Shown piece after piece: positions 27,846-33,960 of a stretch of 33,960 bases of DNA; positions within the stretch are counted from its first letter, which is position 1; each line of letters opens with the position of its first letter. This stretch comes from Chara braunii. Its lineage: Eukaryota > Streptophyta > Charophyceae > Charales > Characeae. The stretch is taken from assembly GCA_003427395.1 (NCBI GenBank), contig BFEA01000338.1:1802583-1836542 (forward strand), read 5' to 3'. The notes beneath the pieces are model-generated. The model ran no database searches. It saw nothing but the letters and a program-made list of their open reading frames with translations, and was not told the DNA's origin. The position numbers were made by a program, and so were the translations under genes.

Positions 27846-28026
27846 TGGTTAAGTGAGGAGTTTTGTCGATATATAGTGCGGGGCGTGACGATTGAGTGTT
27901 GGCCGCACCAGGGGACTTATATTTGGCCACCTTTATTTACGACGGTCTACACGTCCGTGTGTGTCGTTTGTGTGTCCGTGATGTGTAGGGAGCATAATGT
28001 CGTCGAGACCTTCAACAAGCGTCAGC
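27846..28026. other. C2-C3 spacer
   Basis: About 180 bases without a gene. GTGTCGTTTGTGTGTCCGTGATGTGTAG followed by GGAGCATAATG is acceptor-like and matches the leader of C2. An in-frame upstream ATG at 27997 would extend C3 by ten residues. Confidence 0.4.
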
Positions 28027-29025
28027 ATGAGTCCCGAGACGCACATGCGCTTGAGTCCCGAGAAGCACATGCGCTTAGCAAGACCATTTTCACCTTGTGC
28101 GAGATCGGTGCGGCATCATGACGGTCAAACGTCGATCGACGAAGCAGCCAAGGAGGACTTCGACGAGGACCCATGGGTGACCGTCGTCCCGTACATGAAC
28201 CGGCATTTCGATGAATAGAACGATAATGATTGGAAGGCGATGGAGCGTGGCTGCCCTTGGGCAAGCCATTACAAGTTTGCCAACATGTTAGAGTTTGGGA
28301 GCCTCATTGCACTGCCTGATGGTGTCCTCAAGCGAAAGACCCTGGACGATAAGGGTAAACCGATCCGCTACGATACTAGCTTCAGACGTCGCCTCCTCTG
28401 CGAGTACATCACATCTTCGCCACGAGGCGAGTACATCACATCTTCGCCACGAACTTGGGGAAGTTCGCAGAAGCAAGAGTTGGTGGACTGCGCTCGTCAT
28501 TGTTCATTCTTGGAACACTACCCACCCTGTTGCCCAGGGACTTCTCCACAAGCTATATCATATTGTTGTGTGCGGTTGATTGATGACGGATGTCCTTTCG
28601 CCAGAGTGCTATGTGTGGCTTTTTCAGACAAAAGTATAAAACTCGTGGATGCAGTTGTGCTCGTGTCACGGAACGAGATGGTATTTCAGGGATCCAAGTT
28701 CAAGCCAGTGATGTCTCAGCCCGATGTAGATGGGCGGTTAGATTTCGTGAGAGCAGGTCGGGTCAGATGTTTATCATTGTGGCATGAGGTGGAAGAGAAA
28801 GTGTCCGACATACGAGACTGTATAGGGAATTCCTTAGCACGACCAGGAGGGTTTGTTAGGATGAAATACATGTCCATGTTTTCGGAGAATGCAACAGTCG
28901 ACGAGCCGCAGATGCATGTGCATGGCTCATCTATGAATGCTATGTATGGCTTCCGTTCACGACCTCGTCCGCGGGAAACCCCGTATGTCATAAGATACGG
29001 ACGGGTGGTCAGACCTTGTGTTTAA
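28027..29025 (+). pseudogene. Gene C3: copy of family C with one stop and slippage duplications
   Basis: It is closest to C2 over its whole length (EDFDEDPWVTVVPYMNRHF, CPWASHYKFANMLEFGSLIA, SYCCVRLIDDGCPFARVLCV, VSDIRDCIGNSLARPGGFV, NAMYGFRSRPRPRETPYVI). TAG 28216-28218 aligns with Trp of C2 (H-G-W-G-D-G-N-W), so TGG to TAG is likely. Two in-frame tandem duplications are private to C3: the SPETHMRL-type 8-residue unit at the start (about 28030-28077), and EYITSSPRG/EYITSSPRT, a 30-base unit at about 28400-28459. It ends with RYGRVVRPCV at 29025. Function unknown, as for C2. Confidence 0.62.
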
Positions 29026-29700
29026 GGAAAAATGTGTTAAAATACAATCTTGTAGAACATGATGTGCATGTCCATGTGCACCTTGAAATGGTGGATATGA
29101 AGTAGTAGATAGAGGTGCGAGAGGCAATAGTTGCAATAGGTGCGAGAGGCAACGTGTGATTGACTAATTTTTTGCTTTGAATGTTTTTTCGAAAACAACC
29201 CCTGTTTACATTTCTCGCTACTCTGCGTGCGGTGTTTCCATCTACGTGAATATTATGTATCTTGTCCATGCAAAGAAATGACACGCCGATGACCTTGCAA
29301 GTGTTTCGATCTTCGATGTTCATGCCAATGTCTTACAGTCCTATACATGCTCATGTCAAGGAGGGGATCGATGTTTGCGATGACAAAAGTGCGTGCGGTA
29401 TTTCCATCTACGAAGTTGCAATGTTAGGAAAAAACTATTAGGAAAAGACTATGCAAGTTGCGAGTGTTTGCATCTCCATGTTGTGGTGAGAAGAGTAAAT
29501 GTTCTGAATGGATGATATGTATCTTGTCCATGCAAAGAAATGACACGCCGATGACCTTGCAAGTGTTTCGATCTCCGATGTTCATGCCAATGTCTTACAG
29601 TCCTATACATGCTCATGTCAAGGAGGGGATCGATGTTTGCGATGACAAGAGTGAATGTTAAGAATCTATGTTATTGATTTGTCCATGCAAATGACAAGCC
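29026..29700. repeat. Gene-free interval with a 135-bp duplication
   Basis: 29257-29391 and 29519-29653 are near-identical 135-base copies (period 262) running from GTATCTTGTCCATGCAAAG to GATGACAA-AGTG. GTGCGTGCGGT-TTTCCATCTACG recurs at about 29225 and 29390. TGCGAGAGGCAA is doubled at 29116 and 29140. No gene. Confidence 0.85.
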
Positions 29701-29744
29701 AACATCCGTATTGTATCACCGCGCTGATGGTGTGCGTTCATGTT

Positions 29745-30070
29745 GTCCATCTAAATGAGAGTTCACTCCGACTTGTGGTGTGTACCCCGCGCAATCCGCT
29801 AGTTGTCCATGCAAATGTCCGAGAACTGATAACCTGCGGGATCTGGAGTTAAATTCTGTTTCTTGAGTGCGAAACTCTGCTCGAAACAGATCCAAATCCA
29901 ACAGGAAGTCCCACCACAAACCAAGGTTCCCTTAGAGTGCGTGGTCATCCGCACAGCCAGCCAACGAATGTTTGACACTTGTTAGAGGTGCTCAGTCACC
30001 AAACCGATATCTGCGAATTGATTCGCTGTTCAACAAGTATCTGTCAATGCCTTTTCAGGTTAACGCAAGG

Positions 30071-30149
<79 letters not shown>

Positions 30150-30364
30150 GAAAAGTGTTATTGGCAATCGACATCGAGAGCGAACTGTCGAACACCATTT
30201 TCTCCGGTTCACAGATAGTAGTTGAACTCCCGAATCATTTGGTGTTCAACTACTGTCTGTCAACCGGAGAAGGAGGTCCTTCTGGAAAGATAAATGATGG
30301 ACACATTTGTTGCAGGGGTACAAACGGGTTGCGGGTTCAAGTTGCCAAATGTCGTGCACCAGGC
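29745..30364. repeat. Duplicated module of about 620 bp, copy 1, with CT microsatellite
   Basis: It runs from CCATCT plus palindrome (29753-29774, arms AAATGAGA and TCCGACTT) through ACTGATAACCTG, ATCTGCGAATTGATTCGC, a (CT)n tract at about 30072-30147, a hairpin (30201-30270) and TTGCCAAATGTCGTGCACCA. The Ser-Leu open frames over the CT tract are artefacts. Confidence 0.85.
30201..30270. repeat. 27-bp-stem inverted repeat (hairpin 1)
   Basis: Arms 30201-30227 and 30244-30270 (TCTCCGGTT at one end, AACCGGAGA at the other) pair with about two mismatches around a 16-base loop. It could form a stem in DNA or RNA. Confidence 0.85.
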
Positions 30365-30373
30365 TCATGTTGT

Positions 30374-30695
30374 CCATCTAAATGAGAGTTCACTCCGACT
30401 TGTGGTGTGTACCCCGAGCAATCCGCTAGTTGTCCATGCAAATGTCCAAGAACTGATAACCTGTGGGATCTAGAGTTCATTTCTATTTCTTGAGTGCGAA
30501 ACTCTGCTCGAAACAGATCCAAATCCAACAGGAAGTCCCACCACAGACCAAGGTTCCCTTAGAGTGCGTGGCCATCCGCACAGCCAACCGACAACTGTTT
30601 GACACTTGTTAGAGGTGCTCAGTCACCAAACCGATATCTGCGAATTGATTCGCTGTTCAACTAGTATCTGCCAATGCCTTTCCAGGTTAAAGCAA

Positions 30696-30758
<63 letters not shown>

Positions 30759-30971
30759 GAAAAGTGTTATTGGCAATCGGCATCGAGAGCGAACTGTCGA
30801 ACACCACTTTCTCCGGTTGACAGATAGTAGTTGAACTCCCGAATCATTTGGTGTTCAACTACTGTCTGTCAACCGGAGAAGGTCCTTCCGGGAAGATAAA
30901 TGGTGGATACATTTGTTGCAGGGGTACTGACGGGTTGCGGGTTCAAGTTGCCAAATGTCGTGCACCAGGCT
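30374..30971. repeat. Duplicated module of about 600 bp, copy 2
   Basis: Second copy of 29745-30364, about 629 bases downstream and shorter because its (CT)n (about 30700-30756) is shorter. It contains a palindrome at 30382-30403 and a second hairpin (30810-30836 with 30853-30879). Partial third copies lie at 31145-31295 and 32010-32280. Confidence 0.85.
30810..30879. repeat. 27-bp-stem inverted repeat (hairpin 2)
   Basis: Arms 30810-30836 and 30853-30879 differ from perfect pairing by one base. Compared with hairpin 1, a base in the left arm is matched to the right arm here. Confidence 0.85.
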
Positions 30972-31144
30972 GGGTGTTCCGCCCGACCACAGTTGACAGG
31001 TTCAGTCCATCAACTTGCAAGGTGTCGGGCGCCGGACCCCTGACCTTTTATGGAAAACAGGCACCACATACCCAACACGATGCCCTTTTGAATCGTGTAC
31101 CGTCTGTCACAACAATACTAAGCCAGTGGTGTACGTTCATGTTA

Positions 31145-31300
31145 TCCATCTAAATGAGAGTTCACTCCGACTTGTGGTGTGTACCCCGAGAACACCACAA
31201 GCAATGTCCAAGAACTGCTAACCTGCAGGATCTGGAGTTCAATTCTGTTTCTTGAGTGCGAAACTCTGCTCGAAACAGATCCAAATCCAACAGACCATCA
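31145..31300. repeat. Partial third copy of the duplicated module
   Basis: It contains CCATCTAAATGAGAGTTC with the palindrome at 31152-31173, TGTGTACCCCGAG, and CTTGAGTGCGAAACTCTGCT. It then passes into the 85-bp repeat. Confidence 0.75.
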
Positions 31301-31334
31301 AACCTACCCCCGGTGGCGGACTTCAACATCCAAG

Positions 31335-31845
31335 ACTGCCCAGCAACTGATAACCTGCGGCAAGCAAATCCACACCCATCATCAAGGTTTCCTTAGAGTG
31401 CGTGGCCATCCCACGATATCTGTCCAGTAACTGCTAACCTGCGGCAAGCAAATCCACACCCAGCATCAAGGTTCCCTTAGAGTGCGTGACCATCCGCACG
31501 ATATGTGCCCAGCAACTGCTAACCTGCGGCCTTCAAATCCACACCCAGCATCAAGGTTCCCTTAGAGTGTGTGGCCATCCGCACAATATCTGCCCAGCAA
31601 CTGCTAACCTGCGGCAAGTAAATCCACACCCAGCATCAAGGTTCCCTTAGAGTGTGTGGCCATCCGCACGATATCTGCCCAGCAACTGCTAACCTGCGGC
31701 AAGCAAATCCACACCCAGCATCAAGGTTCGAGTGCGTGGCCATCCGCACGATATCTGCGCAACAACTGCTAACCTGCGGCAAGCAAATCCACACCCAGCA
31801 TTAAGGTTCCCTTAGAGTGCGTGGCCATCCGCACGACTGTTTGAT
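31335..31845. repeat. 85-bp tandem repeat, about six units
   Basis: AACTGCTAACCTGCGG starts at 31429, 31514, 31599, 31684 and 31764 (period 85, last step 80). Each unit reads CAAGCAAATCCACACCCAGC, ATCAAGGTTCCCTTAGAGTG, CGTGGCCATCCGCACGATAT. It amplifies the end of the module seen at 29820-29960. Confidence 0.92.
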
Positions 31846-32300
31846 ACTTGTTGAAGGTGCTAAGTCACCAAACCGATCAGATCTCGCATCAAGATTCCCT
31901 AAGACTGCTGATGACAATCCACACAGACAACCAACGACTCTTTCACACTTCAAGCTGCTCGATTGCCAAACAGATCAGGAACCAGCATCAAGGTCCCCTT
32001 ACAGTGCTATTGGCAATCGACATCGAGAGCGAACGACTGTTTGCCACTTCCTTAACGTGCTCTGTCGAACACCACTAACTCCCGAATCATTCGGTATTCA
32101 ACTAATATCTGTCAACCGGAGAAGGAGGTCCTTCAGGGAAGATAAATGGTGGACACATTTGTTGCAGGGGTACTGACGGGCAACTTGCACCAGTCTGGGT
32201 GTTCCGCCCGACCATAGTTGACAGGTTCAGTCCATCAACTTGCAAGGTGTCGGGCGCCGGACCCCTGATCCTTTATGGAAAACAGCCTCTGCCCTTTTTT
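31846..32300. repeat. Mosaic of module fragments
   Basis: Pieces of the 29745-30971 module are joined without the left hairpin arm: TTGGCAATCGACATCGAGAG at about 32010, CTCCCGAATCATTCGG at about 32080, TCTGTCAACCGGAGAAGG at about 32107, and CAGGTTCAGTCCATCAACTT at about 32221, matching 30998. Confidence 0.75.
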
Positions 32301-32523
32301 ACTCTGTGTTAATTCGCATTTGATAACGACTATTCATGTACGAAGGGCTCAAAACGCCCCACCTCAACATTTGCCATGTCAACACCTCATATACTGATCA
32401 TTTATCCTCACTTAAAGTGTCGCATGATGCCCTATTGGGCCATGTACTGAGTATTTATTCGCAGTCAAAATAGTTCACTTTTTGACAAAAAGTCATTTTT
32501 TTATGAAATGTGTAGCAGCTATC
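32301..32523. other. Gene-free interval
   Basis: Nothing coding. A half palindrome (TTAATTCGCATTT) lies at about 32308. The rest is AT-rich sequence up to the LINE remnant. Confidence 0.4.
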
Positions 32524-33720
32524 TGCTGTCAAACCACCTCAAAATATTCCACTTGAAGACCGTCGTCCCCTGAACATTTTCCTTTAGCCAAAATTTCCCT
32601 TCCTTCTGTTATTTCCTCTAGGGACGGAGATCTGTCCAGCAGCAACCTTTCTGACTGCTGGAGCGAGGTCTTGGTGGCTTTCCAGATCTCCCTACCCTCT
32701 ATTAGCTCTGTCGGGGTTTCCCGGGCAGACCTTCGAGAGGTCAAGATATGACTAAAATACGTCTGCGCATACCAACATATAGATTCCGTTTCCTTGGCCA
32801 CATCTGCCTGTGCGAGAAAGGGGTGTTCCAATTCCCTCAGCGTAGTGTGATACTTTGGTAGAAGGAGACGTCGAAACGTTTCTTTTGTCATCCTATCCGC
32901 CTGTAACATCCCTTTCTCCCTTGCTCTCCTGGCCCAACTTTCCTGTTTTCGTACTTCTAACTCCTCCCACCTTCTCATCCATTTATCCTGCTCATGTTTC
33001 CAATAAGTGTCCGAGATGGGGTGTTCCCCAAAATGTCCTTCTGCCTCCTGTACTTTTGACTTGCACTCGTCTTCCTCCTTGTGACGTCCATAGGTCAGTA
33101 TCTTGAAGAAGGCGTTCATTGCCCTCGAGGTGATCCGGAACCCCGCATCGAACCATTCGTTTTCAGAAGAAAACATGTCCCTAGCTCTGTCCCAGTCCTT
33201 CCAGTGTTGAATACACCAGTCCCTAAGCGATTGAATCTGGAGGTTGTCTGTATTTAAATGAAAAATCCCTCTACCTCTTTGGATTGTCCCGAACATATGA
33301 AATTGTGCCACCACGGGTCTGTGGTCAAACAAAATCTTTGGGTGTAGCTCTATCTCTATCAGAGTCTCCCATGCTTTGGCCATAACCAAAAATTAGTCAA
33401 GGCATCTGCGAGGGGCTAGTCTGTCCGGGAAACGCTGGCTAGATAGTCAGGTATAACCAGGTTCCAAGGGGTTGAGCACTCGATACCGATCTACCAGCTC
33501 CTGCTGCTCAATAATGGATAACAGTTCAATATTTTCCGCCCGAAAGTTCTTGGGTGCTGTTGAGTTCAGTCCCGGATTCAACAGCGTGTTCCGGTCGCCG
33601 CCCACGATCAGGTTTTCAACCTTTGGGAGCAAGTGTGGCAATTATGAGAAGAAGGAGAGACGATCTCCGTAAATCGTCGGAGCGTATATTGACATTACTG
33701 CCCAAACCTTTTTTTCATAG
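32524..33720 (-). pseudogene. LINE ORF2 fragment: endonuclease end to start of reverse transcriptase
   Basis: A minus-strand non-LTR retrotransposon remnant. From 33720 the frame reads KRVYIAFSYEKKVWAVMSIY, APTIYGDRLSFFS, a TAA, then LPHLLPKVENLIVGGDRNTL, resembling the G-D-F-N region of APE-type endonucleases, with Arg for Phe. The part at 33641-33447 ends LVDRYRVLNPLEPGYT. After a break, 33389-32529 reads PKILFDHRPVVAQF, where the endonuclease S-D-H motif is expected, a long helical linker, and EEITEGREILAKGKCSGDDG, the conserved start of the RT domain (usually GKAPGPDG). It stops there, so the RT catalytic motifs and 3' end are missing. LINE copies normally lack the 5' end instead, so a later deletion is likely. 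Confidence 0.82.
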
Positions 33721-33756
33721 CTGAAGGCTATGTAGACCCTCTTACAAATACGGGCC

Positions 33757-33771
33757 GTACGTACGTACGTA
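33757..33771. repeat. GTAC tetranucleotide microsatellite
   Basis: About four units of GTAC. Confidence 0.85.
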
Positions 33772-33799
33772 CGGGCTCATGTGGTAGTACAGGCCATAC

Positions 33800-33923
33800 G
33801 TACAAGAAAAAAACAAAAACAAAAAATTCAAAAAAATCTCAAAAACAAATATATTATGCAGAAAAATAAACTGAAATACTTTTGCCTCATCGTTACCAAA
33901 TTTGAGATAAAAAACAAAACGAT

Positions 33924-33960
<37 letters not shown>
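33800..33960. repeat. A-rich tract and terminal poly-T
   Basis: A-rich, AAAAACAAA-type low complexity from about 33805 to 33860, then AT-rich, then 36 T from 33925 to the window end. The poly-T could be the poly-A tail of a minus-strand retroelement lying beyond the window, or a contig-end artefact. Confidence 0.7.

Noticed and set aside
841-28218. Reassigned stop codons (TAG/TGA read as amino acids)
   Set aside because: Frameshifts and deletions occur in the same genes, one TGA is CGA in its paralog, and intact C2 uses normal codons; decay is simpler. Not fully excluded.
22992-29025. Distant homology between B and families A or C
   Set aside because: All share a hydrophobic-strand-then-helix pattern (PVFIIDF in B, PVIIDY in A), but I see no alignable block beyond that.
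29972-30385. Ser-Leu repeat proteins
   Set aside because: They are translations of CT microsatellites.
31335-31845. CRISPR-like array
   Set aside because: Units are head-to-tail 85-bp copies with no variable spacers, and the setting is eukaryotic.
1-33960. tRNA or rRNA genes
   Set aside because: No cloverleaf arms or conserved rRNA words were recognised by eye; a covariance-model scan would settle it.

Overview
The window looks like a repeat-rich, TE-dominated segment of a eukaryotic nuclear genome. Evidence seen in the sequence: a chromodomain-bearing Ty3/gypsy pol, a LINE ORF2 remnant, a Ulp1 (C48) protease domain, a DUF7869-type transposase-like gene, satellites and microsatellites, an N gap, and splice-acceptor-like sites before several ATGs. 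A streptophyte green alga such as a Chara relative is my best guess (inference only). No rRNA, tRNA, CRISPR array or conserved housekeeping gene was recognised.

Layout. 1-2.76 kb (minus): decayed Ty3/gypsy pol (RT, RNase H, integrase, chromodomain) without gag or protease. 2.76-3.49 kb: short repeats. 3.49-11.12 kb (minus): one very long, apparently intronless reading frame of about 2,500 codons, broken by several TAG/TGA codons and a few frameshifts. Its order is: novel N-terminal domain, ParB/Srx-like domain, degenerate N6/N4-type DNA methyltransferase-like region, acidic and Gly/Lys-repeat linkers, and a Ulp1-like protease whose catalytic Cys reads as Tyr. This is the most unusual gene here. 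11.1-15.7 kb: gene-free repeats, comprising an array of a palindromic motif, an AT microsatellite, a 55-bp satellite with an N gap, a CCATCGCTGCG-type minisatellite and a 96-bp tandem repeat.

15.8-29.0 kb (plus): seven gene units, all on one strand. They are a DUF7869-like transposase-type gene (D), two copies of unknown family A (A1, A2), one unknown gene B, and three copies of unknown family C (C1-C3). Short gaps separate most of them, and these gaps carry the palindromic motif and acceptor-like TGCAG/TGTAG sites just ahead of the start codons. 29.0-32.5 kb: duplicated non-coding modules with CT microsatellites, hairpins and an 85-bp tandem repeat. 32.5-33.7 kb (minus): LINE ORF2 fragment. 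33.75-33.96 kb: A/T-rich low complexity ending in poly-T.

Two window-wide signals stand out. First, about fifty copies of a 22-bp palindrome (8-base arms AAGTGCGA and TCGCACTT around a 6-base centre R-Y-Y-N-A-Y) occur outside genes, many with symmetric arm changes. They lie close to both ends of nearly every gene unit. Second, the stop codons interrupting otherwise continuous frames are TAG or TGA, mostly explainable as C-to-T (or G-to-A) changes of CAG, CGA or TGG. One is proven by paralog comparison, since A1 has CGA where A2 has TGA. This fits decay at methylated CG/CHG sites. How the genes cooperate cannot be proven from sequence. A large mobile element or family of elements using the palindrome as a boundary or recognition site is the most economical reading.
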